DNA from: Pseudonocardia kunmingensis
GTDB lineage: Bacteria; Actinomycetota; Actinomycetes; Mycobacteriales; Pseudonocardiaceae
Direction of reading: 5' to 3'
DNA length: 64,000 nt
Assembly: GCF_006716445.1 (NCBI RefSeq)
Contig: NZ_VFPA01000001.1
Span: 1,550,001-1,614,000, forward strand
In this document: positions 1 through 7,670 of the stretch, piece after piece
How positions within the stretch are numbered: the stretch's first letter is position 1
How the letters are laid out: each line of letters begins with the position of its first letter
Made by a program: the position numbers and the translations under genes
Notes under the pieces: generated by a model
Database searches by the model: none
What the model was told of the DNA's origin: nothing
The model's input: the letters and a program-made list of their open reading frames with translations, nothing else

Positions 1-1334
1 TCGACCGGCTCGGCCCGCGCGGGATGGCGGCCGCGCAGTCGGCCCTGCACACCGAGCAGCGGGCGCGAGGGGTCACGTTCCGCGTCGACGACGAGAGCGA
101 GCGCCTGTTCCCGCTCGACCTCGTGCCGCGGATCATCACCGCCGAGGACTGGGCCGGGCTCACCGCGGGCCTGGCGCAGCGGTTGCGCGCGCTGGAGGCG
201 TTCCTGCGCGACGTGTACGGCGAGCGGCGGATCGTCGCCGACCGCGTGGTGCCCGCCGCGGTCGTCGACGGCGCGCCGGGCCGCAGCCGCTCGGGCCGGC
301 TCGTGCCGGCCGACGCCGTGCGCGTCGCCGTGGCGGGCGTCGACCTCGTGCGCGACCGGGCCGACCACTGGTACGTGCTGGAGGACAACCTGCGCGTCCC
401 GTCGGGCATCGGGTACTCGCTGATCAGCAGGCGCCTCATCCGCAGCGCGATGCCCGACCTCGAGGCGCCCGCGGGTGTCGTCGGCGTGGAGTCGGTGCCC
501 GACGCGCTGCGCGCCGCCCTGATCTCGGCCACCGAGCCGGACGCGGCGGGCCACGACGACGTCGCGGTGCTGTCCGCGGGCCCGTCGGACTCGGCCTTCT
601 TCGAGCACCGTCTGCTCGCCGGCCGGATGGGCGTACCGCTGGTGACGCCGCGCGACCTGCAGGTCGGCGAGGACGGCGTCCACCTCGTGAGCTCCGGCGC
701 CCGTCGGCGGCTCTCCGCGCTCTACCGGCGGCTCGACGAGCGCGAACTGCTCACCGCGAAGGGCGCCGACCTGCGCCCGATCGGCCGGGCCCTGCAGAAC
801 GCGGTGGCCCGCGGCACCGTCGCGCTGCTCAACGCGCTGGGCAATGGCGTCGCCGACGACAAGCTCGTCTACGCCTACGTGCCGCAGATGATCGACTACT
901 ACCTCGGCGAGGACGTGCTGCTGGACAACGTGCCCACCTACCCGTGCGTGGACCCGGACCGGCGCGCCGAGGTGCTCGACCGCCTCGACGAGCTGGTGCT
1001 CAAGCCGGTGGACGGCTACGGCGGGCAGGGCATCGTGATCGGTCCGCAGGCGAGCCGCTCCGAGCTCGCCGAGCTGGCCGAGGCGGTGCGGGCCGACCCC
1101 GCCGCGTGGGTGGCCCAGGACGTGGTGCAGCTGTCCACCCACCCCACCTTCACCGACGGCCGCCTCGAGCCGCGGGCGGTGGACCTGCGGGCCTTCGTGT
1201 TCCAGTCCCGCGAGGGCGAGCGCACGAACGTGGAGGTGGCCCCCGCGGCCCTGAGCCGGATGGCCCCGGCCGACAGCATGATCGTCAACAGCTCGCGCGG
1301 GGGCGGGGCGAAGGACACCTGGATCCTCCGCTGA
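1..1334 (+). CDS. Circularly permuted type 2 ATP-grasp protein (5' end outside window)
   Basis: The frame is open from the left edge of the window to the TGA at 1332-1334, so the gene begins upstream; the ATG at base 24 is internal, because the residues before it (DRLGPRG) continue the family sequence. About 440 residues are visible. They match circularly permuted ATP-grasp proteins (CP_ATPgrasp type 2), which carry motifs such as LEDNLRVPSG near residue 120, DNVPTYPC near 300, LKPVDGYGGQG near 325 and a C-terminal SSRGGGAKDTW. The family is predicted to form amide or peptide-like bonds with ATP; the substrate is unknown. Relatives usually sit beside an alpha-E domain protein and a transglutaminase-like protein. 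Neither follows here; a repeat and a toxin-antitoxin pair do, so this may be the last gene of its operon. Confidence 0.88.
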   Translation, partial: DRLGPRGMAAAQSALHTEQRARGVTFRVDDESERLFPLDLVPRIITAEDWAGLTAGLAQRLRALEAFLRDVYGERRIVADRVVPAAVVDGAPGRSRSGRLVPADAVRVAVAGVDLVRDRADHWYVLEDNLRVPSGIGYSLISRRLIRSAMPDLEAPAGVVGVESVPDALRAALISATEPDAAGHDDVAVLSAGPSDSAFFEHRLLAGRMGVPLVTPRDLQVGEDGVHLVSSGARRRLSALYRRLDERELLTAKGADLRPIGRALQNAVARGTVALLNALGNGVADDKLVYAYVPQMIDYYLGEDVLLDNVPTYPCVDPDRRAEVLDRLDELVLKPVDGYGGQGIVIGPQASRSELAELAEAVRADPAAWVAQDVVQLSTHPTFTDGRLEPRAVDLRAFVFQSREGERTNVEVAPAALSRMAPADSMIVNSSRGGGAKDTWILR

Positions 1335-1335
1335 A

Positions 1336-1394
1336 GATCGCCGGTTCAGTGCACTGACTGCTGCGCCGACCGTCAGCGCACTCAAGCGGCGATC
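1336..1394. repeat. Imperfect palindromic repeat, copy 1 of 3
   Basis: A 59-base element begins GATCGCCGGTTCAGTGC and ends in GGCGATC. It starts two bases after the stop of the ATP-grasp gene. Related copies lie at 1973-2034 and 2941-3002. The outer arms are near-complementary, so each copy can fold as one long hairpin. This copy has CAAGCGGC where the others have CAACCGGC in the right arm, which weakens its outer stem slightly. Confidence 0.85.
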
Positions 1395-1407
1395 TCTCGC
1401 TGCTCGT

Positions 1408-1442
1408 CGTACATCTGTGGCTTCTCCTGTACGTTCTGTACA
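1408..1442 (+). promoter_or_regulatory. Candidate promoter/operator of the toxin-antitoxin pair
   Basis: Three TGTAC-type half-sites occur just before the antitoxin start: CGTACA at 1408-1413, TGTACG at 1428-1433 and the palindrome TGTACA at 1437-1442, whose last base is the A of the start codon. A TANNNT -10 candidate, TACGTT at 1430-1435, ends six bases before the ATG and no Shine-Dalgarno sequence is present, so the transcript may be leaderless. Antitoxins of the Phd/YefM family usually repress their own operon by binding palindromes at the promoter. The assignment is by position and symmetry only. Confidence 0.42.
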
Positions 1443-1711
1443 TGGCGGACGAGGCTGTGACCATTTCCGAGGCGCGCGAGAACCTCGCTTCAGTGATCGA
1501 CCGCGCCCGCACGGAACACCGGCCGGTGTTCCTCTCCCGCCGCGGGCAGCGCATCGCCGCGGTCATCGACGCCGACGATCTCGAGAAGTTGCTCGACCTC
1601 GCCGAGGACATGGCCGACATCCGTGCGGCGGAGGCGGCCAGGGCCGAGATGCGGGACACCGACGCAACGCCGATCCCGTGGGACGAGGTCAAGGCGGACC
1701 TCGGGCTGTGA
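1442..1711 (+). CDS. Type II antitoxin, Phd/YefM family
   Basis: This 89-residue protein begins MADEAVTISEARENL, the N-terminal pattern of Phd/YefM antitoxins, which pair a DNA-binding N-terminal fold with a flexible C-terminus that wraps the toxin. The central FLSRRGQRIAAVIDADDLEKL is also typical; the C-terminal third is charged and helical. The ATG is chosen because the upstream bases carry a promoter-like signal and no better start. The gene overlaps the toxin gene by four bases (GTGA), which implies translational coupling. It probably neutralises the toxin and represses the operon. Confidence 0.9.
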   Translation: MADEAVTISEARENLASVIDRARTEHRPVFLSRRGQRIAAVIDADDLEKLLDLAEDMADIRAAEAARAEMRDTDATPIPWDEVKADLGL

Positions 1712-1971
1712 CCTACAGCGTCACGCTCGCACCCAGCGCCGCACGGCAACTACGCAAGTTCGATGCTCAGGCACGGCGCCGCATCCAGGCCGCGATCGAG
1801 CTGCTCGCCGACGAGCCCCGCCCTCCGGCAGCTACCCGATTGGTCGGTGGCCGCGGTGAGTGGCGGGTACGTACCGGCGACTACCGCATCGTCTATGAGA
1901 TCAAGGACGGGGAGCTGCTCGTTCTGGTGCTGGCGATCGGCCACCGTCGCGACATCTACCGGTCCCGCTGA
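1708..1971 (+). CDS. Type II toxin, RelE/ParE family
   Basis: The 87-residue product starts at a GTG that overlaps the antitoxin stop. It has the compact RelE/ParE layout: VTYSVTLAPSAARQLRK at the start, a central pair of helices ending in LLADEPRPP, then GEWRVRTGDYRIVYEI and the C-terminal strand AIGHRRDIYR. The R-x-R-x-GDYRIVYEI and GHRRDIY segments are hallmarks of the RelE branch, whose members cut mRNA in the ribosome. Target choice between ribosome and gyrase (ParE) cannot be settled from sequence alone. A palindromic repeat copy begins two bases after its stop. Confidence 0.9.
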   Translation: MTYSVTLAPSAARQLRKFDAQARRRIQAAIELLADEPRPPAATRLVGGRGEWRVRTGDYRIVYEIKDGELLVLVLAIGHRRDIYRSR

Positions 1972-1972
1972 A

Positions 1973-2034
1973 GATCGCCGTCTCACTGCGCTGACTGCTG
2001 TGCTGACGACGCGGATCGCGCTCAACCGGCGATC
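1973..2034. repeat. Imperfect palindromic repeat, copy 2 of 3
   Basis: A 62-base element begins GATCGCCGTCTCACTGCG and ends CAACCGGCGATC. It lies between the toxin stop and the end of the DUF559 pseudogene; the last codons and stop of that pseudogene (from 2022) lie inside its right arm. It is slightly diverged from copy 3 in the left arm. Confidence 0.85.
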
Positions 2035-2911
2035 ATGACGCCGCGGCGGATCAGTTCGGCCCGGACCACCGCCACCAGGTGTTCCTGGTCGTGGAGCACC
2101 GTCCGGGCGTCGAAGCGCAGGATCGTCCAGCCGAGCCCCGTCAGCACCGCCTGCCGTTCCAGGTCGCGGCGCGCGCGCTCGGGGTCGAGGTGCTCGGCGC
2201 CGTCGTACTCGATCGCGAGCAGCACCTCCGGGTAGGCCAGGTCGAGCCGGTGGGAGCGGCCGAACCGACCACGCGGTGCTGCACGACGGGAACGGGGAGC
2301 CCGCCGAGGACGAGCGCGAGCCGGATGCGGGTCTCCATCGGTGACTCGGAGAGCCGGTTCGCCAGCGCGCACACCCGCGGGAGCTCCGCGCCGCCGTACA
2401 CCCCGAGGTAGCGCCCGGCCAACTGCCGGACGGCGTCGATCGCAAACCGGTGCCGGTAGGCCAGCGCGTCCACCGCCACCACCTTCTCGACGAGCGTGGG
2501 CGCCCAGCGGGCGAGGTCGAACGCCGTGCGGACCGGACGGGTGATCCGGCAGCCGCGCCGCCAGGTCGTCTCGTCCGGATCCACCGTGCCCCGCCGCACC
2601 GCCAGGCCGGGGCAGCGGCCGCGTTGCCGGCCGGGGAACATCAACACCGTGGCCGGCGCCCCCAGCGGCCCGCACGAGGCGCCGAGCAGTTCGGCCGCCG
2701 ACCAGCCGGCCAGCACGCCCCGCCCCTCGACGAGCAGGTACGCCGCCAGCGACCACAGCACGAGGTCGAGCTCACGCCGCGCCGCCACGTAGATATCGGG
2801 GTAGAGCCGCCGGAACCGCGGCCCGCGCAGGACCCCAGGCGTCAGCACCCCGGCGGCGACAGCGGCAGAACCCCGGAACGGACTGTTGATATCGATCGTC
2901 ATGGCCTGCAC
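2022..2911 (-). pseudogene. DUF559 (Vsr-like) endonuclease-domain protein, frameshifted
   Basis: Two overlapping minus-strand frames encode one protein. The first, from the ATG at 2911, gives the N-terminal part (PFRGSAAVAAGVLTPGVLRG, later ESPMETRIRLALVLGGLP) typical of actinobacterial proteins with a C-terminal DUF559 domain. The second frame gives the nuclease-like end: HRLDLAYPEVLLAIEYDGAEH, then LGWTILRFDARTVL. The reading must shift near 2255-2275, where frame one becomes low-complexity Ser/Thr/Arg. DUF559 resembles the very-short-patch-repair nuclease fold, with the acidic residues of DLAYPE and EYDG expected in the active site. Function in this family is not established. A true frameshift or a base-calling error are both possible. 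The gene sits between repeat copies 2 and 3. Confidence 0.75.
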
Positions 2912-2940
2912 TGACGACGCGGAGCGGCACCAGGTTCCGT

Positions 2941-3002
2941 GATCGCCGGTTCAGTGCGCTCACTGCAGTGCCGACGACGCTGAGCACACTCAACCGGCGA
3001 TC
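2941..3002. repeat. Imperfect palindromic repeat, copy 3 of 3
   Basis: A 62-base element begins GATCGCCGGTTCAGTGCGCT and ends CTCAACCGGCGATC. Comparing it with its own reverse complement, the outer 22 bases pair with two mismatches around an asymmetric centre. It lies upstream of the DUF559 pseudogene start and downstream of the convergent oxidoreductase gene. Confidence 0.87.
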
Positions 3003-3028
3003 ATGAGCCGCGCGCGGGTCGTCGCGGG

Positions 3029-3820
3029 TCAGGCTCGGGCCGCGAGCGCCGCGATCAGCGGCTCCGGGTCCGGGTCGTCCAGGAGCGCCTGGAACACGAC
3101 CGTGTCGGCGCCGGCCTCCGTGAACGCGGCGACGGACTCGTCGATCCGTCCGGCGAGGCCGGGTGCGGACGCGTCGAGCTCCACGAAGGCGATGTTGTCG
3201 AACGGCTCCGCGGCCCGGGCCACGCGGCCCTCGGCCGCGGTGGCGAAGATGCCCCGGACCTGGTCGGGCGTGTGTCCCGCGTCGATGATGAGCCCGTCGG
3301 CCACCTCGCCGGCCAGCCGCACGGTCTTCGGCCCCCGCCCGCCGACGAGCACCGGCGGCGGTGACACGGGCGGCCAGTCGAGCGCGACCTGCTCCAGGTG
3401 CACGAAGCGCCCGTCGACGTCGACGGTGCGGCCGTGCAGCAGGTCGCGGACGGCGCTCGTGTACTCGCGCAGCAGCGTCATCGGCGAGGCGACGCGCGCC
3501 CCGACCTGCCCCATCCAGTCGAGGACGCCGTGTCCGAAGCCCGGGAGGAACCGCCCGGGGAACAACCGGGCGACGGTGGCGACCTCCATCGCCACCAGGG
3601 CGGGGTTGCGCAACGGCACCGGCATCAGCCCGATGCCGACCTGCAGCCGTTCGGTCCAAGACAGCGCGGCCGTCGCGGCGGTGAGCCCGCCCTCGTAGAA
3701 GCAGTCCTCCCACAGCCACAGCTGGGCGACGCCGGCGTCCTCGGCGGCCCGGGCCACCTCGCGCAACCGCTCCGGCGGGGACTTCGGGGTGAGCACCACA
3801 CCGACCGTCGTATCCGTCAT
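3029..3820 (-). CDS. LLM-class flavin-dependent oxidoreductase
   Basis: This 263-residue luciferase-like monooxygenase-family protein begins MTDTTVGVVLTPKSPPERL. It shows the TIM-barrel signatures of the family: AEDAGVAQLWLWEDCF near residue 30, the GIGLMPVPLRNPALVAMEVATV strand-helix, FLPGFGHG, and PPVLVGGRGPKTVRLAGEVADG. Relatives use FMN or F420; the actinobacterial setting favours F420, but this is inference. The ATG at 3820 is chosen because the frame upstream runs antisense through the neighbouring amidotransferase and has no family similarity. It is divergent from that gene, with about 115 bases between the two starts for shared promoters. Confidence 0.88.
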   Translation of the reverse strand: MTDTTVGVVLTPKSPPERLREVARAAEDAGVAQLWLWEDCFYEGGLTAATAALSWTERLQVGIGLMPVPLRNPALVAMEVATVARLFPGRFLPGFGHGVLDWMGQVGARVASPMTLLREYTSAVRDLLHGRTVDVDGRFVHLEQVALDWPPVSPPPVLVGGRGPKTVRLAGEVADGLIIDAGHTPDQVRGIFATAAEGRVARAAEPFDNIAFVELDASAPGLAGRIDESVAAFTEAGADTVVFQALLDDPDPEPLIAALAARA

Positions 3821-3935
3821 GGGTGGATCACACCACGAGCCGCCGACAACGCGACACGAATTGGAAACACGCCCCGTCTTGCGCCGGCGGGCCACCGCGT
3901 CGTCCACTCGTGGGCACCAGGAGCGGAGGGCTGCG

Positions 3936-5717
3936 ATGTGCGGGATCGCCGGCGAGATCCGGTTCGACGGCGCCGAGCCGGACGTCGCGGCCGTCGCGCG
4001 GATCACCGCCGAGATGCACCGGCGCGGCCCGGACGGCTCCGGGGTGCACGCGTCCGGCGCCGTCGCGCTCGGGCACCGCAGGTTGAAGATCCTCGACCTC
4101 TCGGAGCGGGGCGCCCAGCCGATGGTGGACCCGGAGCTCGGGCTCGCCGCGGTGTTCAACGGGCTGATCTACAACTACCGGGAGCTGCGGTCCGAGCTGG
4201 AGGCGGCGGGCCACCGGTTCTTCTCGACCTCCGACACCGAGGTGCTGCTCAAGGCCTTCCGGCAGTGGGGGCCCTCGTGCGTCGAGCGCTTCCTGGGCAT
4301 GTTCGCGTTCGGGATCGTCGAGCGCGACACCGGCGTGCTGACGCTGGGCCGCGACCGGTTGGGCATCAAGCCGCTCTACGTCACGGAAGGGACGGGTCGG
4401 CTGCGCTTCGCGTCGTCGCTGCCCGCGCTACTCGCCGGCGGGGGCGTCGACACCGCGATCGACCCGGTGGCCCTGCACCACTACCTGACCTTCCACTCGG
4501 TGGTGCCGGCCCCGCGCACCATCCTGTCCGGCGTCCGCAAGCTGCCGCCCGCCACCGTCCGCACGATCCGTCCCGACGGCACCGCCACCGAGCGCGTGTA
4601 CTGGCGGCCCGAGCACGTAAGGCGCCCCGAGCACGCGGGGATGGACGCCCGTGACTGGAGCGACGCCGTGCTCGAGGCGCTGCGCGTCGCGGTGCGCCGG
4701 CGGATGGTCGCCGACGTCCCGGTCGGCGTGCTGCTGTCCGGCGGGCTCGACTCGTCGCTGGTCGTGGCCCTGCTCGCGCGGGAAGGCCAGTCGGGGCTCA
4801 AGACGTTCAGCGTCGGCTTCCACGCCACGGCGGGCGAGGCGGGTGACGAGTTCGAGTACTCGGACCTGGTCGCGGCCGAGTTCGGCACCGACCACCAGCA
4901 GATCCTGGTGGACCCGGACCGCATGCTGCCCGCCGTCGACGCCGCGATCGGCGCGATGGCCGAGCCGATGGTCAGCCACGACTGCGTGGCGTTCCACCTG
5001 CTCGCGCAGGAGGTGTCGCGGTCGGTCACGGTCGTGCAGTCCGGCCAGGGCGCCGACGAGGTGCTGGCCGGCTACGACTGGTACCCGCCGCTGGCCGGCG
5101 TGCCGCGCGAGCGCGGGCCGGAGGCGTACGCTCGCGTGTTCACCGACCGCCCGCACGCCGAGCTGGCCGCCGTCCTGGAGCCGGAGTGGCTGCTCGACCA
5201 CGACCCCAGCCGGGCGTTCGTGGCGGAGCACTTCGCCGCCCCCGGCGCCGAGGAGACGCTCGACGCCGCGCTCCGGCTGGACTCGACCGTCATGCTGGTG
5301 GACGACCCGGTCAAGCGGGTGGACAACATGACGATGGCGTGGGGCCTCGAGGCGCGGGTGCCGTTCCTCGACCACGAGCTGGTGGAGCTCGTCGCGGCGT
5401 GCCCGCCCGAGCACAAGCTGGCCCACGGCGGCAAGGGCGTGTTGAAGGACGCGGCGCGCGGAGTGGTACCGGACGCGGTCATCGACAGGCCCAAGGGGTA
5501 CTTTCCGGTTCCGGCGATCCGGCACCTCGAAGGGCCGTTCCTGGACCGGGTGCGGGACGCCGTCACCGATCCGGTCGCGAAGGCACGGGGGCTGGTGCGC
5601 CGGGACTGGTTGGACACGATGCTGGCCGACCCCAACACGACGCGGACGAACCTGGGTTCCAACGCGTTGTGGCAGGTGGCGTTGTTGGAGATGTGGCTGC
5701 AGGAGAGGGGGCTGTGA
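3936..5717 (+). CDS. N-acetylglutaminylglutamine amidotransferase-like asparagine synthase
   Basis: The 593-residue protein starts MCGIAGEIRFDG, exposing the catalytic Cys2 of class II glutamine amidotransferases. The glutaminase domain (about 1-200) has RGPDGSG, GHRRLKILDLS, FNGLIYNYRELR and RDRLGIKPLY. The synthase domain carries the pyrophosphate loop SGGLDSS at 268-274. The wording of these motifs fits the subfamily that makes the osmolyte N-acetylglutaminylglutamine amide better than general AsnB. In known clusters it stands with a GNAT/ATP-grasp synthetase and an M42 peptidase; neither is here. A GGAG lies about ten bases before the start. It overlaps the downstream S9 peptidase by four bases, so the two are probably co-translated. 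Confidence 0.87.
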   Translation: MCGIAGEIRFDGAEPDVAAVARITAEMHRRGPDGSGVHASGAVALGHRRLKILDLSERGAQPMVDPELGLAAVFNGLIYNYRELRSELEAAGHRFFSTSDTEVLLKAFRQWGPSCVERFLGMFAFGIVERDTGVLTLGRDRLGIKPLYVTEGTGRLRFASSLPALLAGGGVDTAIDPVALHHYLTFHSVVPAPRTILSGVRKLPPATVRTIRPDGTATERVYWRPEHVRRPEHAGMDARDWSDAVLEALRVAVRRRMVADVPVGVLLSGGLDSSLVVALLAREGQSGLKTFSVGFHATAGEAGDEFEYSDLVAAEFGTDHQQILVDPDRMLPAVDAAIGAMAEPMVSHDCVAFHLLAQEVSRSVTVVQSGQGADEVLAGYDWYPPLAGVPRERGPEAYARVFTDRPHAELAAVLEPEWLLDHDPSRAFVAEHFAAPGAEETLDAALRLDSTVMLVDDPVKRVDNMTMAWGLEARVPFLDHELVELVAACPPEHKLAHGGKGVLKDAARGVVPDAVIDRPKGYFPVPAIRHLEGPFLDRVRDAVTDPVAKARGLVRRDWLDTMLADPNTTRTNLGSNALWQVALLEMWLQERGL

Positions 5718-7591
5718 GGGAGATGGAGCACGTGGAGGTGTCGGGGTTCACCGAGCGGCGGCTCGCGCGTCTCGGCGGTGGCACGGACGCGCCCGTGCTG
5801 TTCCCTCCGCAGTACTCCCATCCGGCGCCCTCGCCGGACGGGGCGCTGCTCGCCTGGATCTCCGACCGCGACGGGCGCCCGCGCGCCTACGTGGCCCCGC
5901 TGCCGCCCGGGGGGAAGCCGGTCGAGGAGCCGGAGCTGGCGCTCCCCGTCGACGGTGACGTCGAGACGCTGAGCTGGTCGCCCGACGGGCTGTGGATCGC
6001 CTGCCAGACCGCGCGGTACGGCGGCGAACGCACCCGGGTCCAGCTCGTCGCGCCCGAGAGCGGCGAGGTCCGCGAGCCGGCGCCCGGTGCGGCCGCCGCC
6101 ACCCTCGGGGTCTGGTCCCCGACCGGGCGGCAGCTGGGCGTCACCGTCTTCGCCGAGGGCTCCGGCGACGGGCAGGCCTGCCTCGTCGACCTGCGCGACG
6201 GCACCTCCACCGTGCTCGCGTCCGGCCCGTCGGCGCGGGTCTGCGCGGTGAGCGGCGACGGCCGGCGCGCCGTCGTGCGGTTGGGCCGCCGCGGCGCCCG
6301 CCGGCTCGAGCTGGTGGACCTGCGCTCCGGGCGGCGCACCGAGTTGCTGCCCGGCGGGGCGAACGTCGCCGACGCGCGGTTCGGCGTCACCGGCCGCCAG
6401 CTCTACGTGCACACCGACGCCGGACGGGAGCGCCCCGCGCTGCTCGCGGTGACGCTGCGCGGCAGCAGCGGCGTGTCCAGCGTCTACACGATCGCGCAGC
6501 GCCCCGACGACGACCTCGACCTGGTGGCCCTCGACCCCGCGGGCGTGCGCGCCGCGCTCGCCTGGAACGTCGACGGGCGCAGCGAGCTGGAGCTGCTCGA
6601 CCTGCGTTCGGGCCTGCTGGAGCCGGTGGTCCCGGTGCCCGGCGACGTGGTCACCGGGGCCGCGTTCAGCCGTGACGGCACGGCGCTGCTCGTGGCGAAC
6701 GAGGGCCCGACGGTCCCACCGCGGATCTCGCGCGTGGGGCTGGACTCGCACGACCCGGCCACACCGCTGCTGCGCGCCTCCCGGCAGTTCGGCACCTCGC
6801 TCGTCGAGCCCACGCTGCAGAACTTCCGCGGCGAGGACGGCCTGCGGCTGTCCGGGTGGCTGTTCCGGCCCGGCGGCGTGCTGGGCCCGCTGCCCACCCT
6901 GATCTGGCTGCACGGCGGCCCGGAGGGCCAGGAGCGCCCGACGTACCAGCCGCTGTTCCAGGCGCTGCTCGCCGAGGGTGTGGCGGTCTTCGCGCCGAAC
7001 GTGCGCGGTTCGGGCGGCTACGGTCGCAGCTTCACCACCGCCGACGACGGGGAGCGCCGCTTCGCCGCGATCAGCGACGTCCGCGCGGCCGTCGACTTCC
7101 TGGTCGGGGCGGGCCTGGCCGACGCCGCGCGCGTCGGGGTGTCGGGCCGGTCCTACGGCGGCTACCTCACCCTCGCCGCGCTGGCCTGGTACCCCGACCG
7201 GTTCGCCGTGGGCGTCGACGTGTGCGGGATCTCCGACTTCGCCTCGTTCTACGCCCGCACCGAGCCGTGGATCGCCACCGCGGCCACCACCAAGTACGGC
7301 GATCCCGACGACGACGCGGCCCTGCTGCACGAGCTCTCCCCGTTGCAGCACGTGGACCACATCGCCGCGCCGCTGCTCGTGGTGCACGGCGCCCACGACA
7401 CGAACGTGCCGCTCGGCCAGGCGCAGCAGGTCGTGGACGCGCTGCGCGAGCGCGGCGCCAGCCCCGGCTTCCTGCTGTTCGACGACGAGGGCCACGAGGT
7501 GCGCGGCACCGACAACCGAGTGATCTTCGTGCGCGAGGTGGTGAGCTGGGTGAAGGCCCACCTACACGAGGTCGGCGAACGCACCGCCTGA
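5714..7591 (+). CDS. S9 family peptidase (prolyl oligopeptidase fold)
   Basis: This 625-residue protein has an N-terminal beta-propeller (DPP-IV/TolB-like repeats such as FPPQYSHPAPSPDGALLAW, LSWSPDGLWIA) and a C-terminal alpha/beta hydrolase domain. Catalytic residues are visible: Ser480 in GRSYGGY, Asp562 in GAHDTNVP and His594 in DEGHEV; HGGPEGQ near 405 forms the oxyanion region. No signal peptide is seen, so it is likely cytoplasmic. The GTG at 5714 is chosen for its spaced AGGAG and the GTGA overlap with the amidotransferase; an ATG at 5723 is the alternative. Coupling suggests it cleaves peptide-like products or competitors of that pathway, which is inference. A strong hairpin follows the stop. 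Confidence 0.9.
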   Translation: MREMEHVEVSGFTERRLARLGGGTDAPVLFPPQYSHPAPSPDGALLAWISDRDGRPRAYVAPLPPGGKPVEEPELALPVDGDVETLSWSPDGLWIACQTARYGGERTRVQLVAPESGEVREPAPGAAAATLGVWSPTGRQLGVTVFAEGSGDGQACLVDLRDGTSTVLASGPSARVCAVSGDGRRAVVRLGRRGARRLELVDLRSGRRTELLPGGANVADARFGVTGRQLYVHTDAGRERPALLAVTLRGSSGVSSVYTIAQRPDDDLDLVALDPAGVRAALAWNVDGRSELELLDLRSGLLEPVVPVPGDVVTGAAFSRDGTALLVANEGPTVPPRISRVGLDSHDPATPLLRASRQFGTSLVEPTLQNFRGEDGLRLSGWLFRPGGVLGPLPTLIWLHGGPEGQERPTYQPLFQALLAEGVAVFAPNVRGSGGYGRSFTTADDGERRFAAISDVRAAVDFLVGAGLADAARVGVSGRSYGGYLTLAALAWYPDRFAVGVDVCGISDFASFYARTEPWIATAATTKYGDPDDDAALLHELSPLQHVDHIAAPLLVVHGAHDTNVPLGQAQQVVDALRERGASPGFLLFDDEGHEVRGTDNRVIFVREVVSWVKAHLHEVGERTA

Positions 7592-7605
7592 GCCGCCACC
7601 CTCGG

Positions 7606-7668
7606 CGCACCTTGGAGCCGTACTGCTGTTTTCCGCTCCTCAGAACAGCAGGAGGGCTCCAAGGTGCG
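7606..7668. terminator. Bidirectional hairpin terminator between convergent genes
   Basis: A perfect 14-base outer stem, CGCACCTTGGAGCC at 7606-7619 and its complement at 7655-7668, encloses a second stem, CTGCTGTT at 7623-7630 with AACAGCAG at 7644-7651. It fills the 79-base gap between the stops of the S9 peptidase (+) and the kinase (-), where a terminator for both is expected. No long T run follows, as is usual in actinobacteria. Confidence 0.85.
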
Positions 7669-7670
7669 GG

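Noticed and set aside
5072-7561. A long minus-strand open frame opposite the S9 peptidase
   Set aside because: Low-complexity translation, antisense to a peptidase with a full catalytic triad; a shadow of GC bias.
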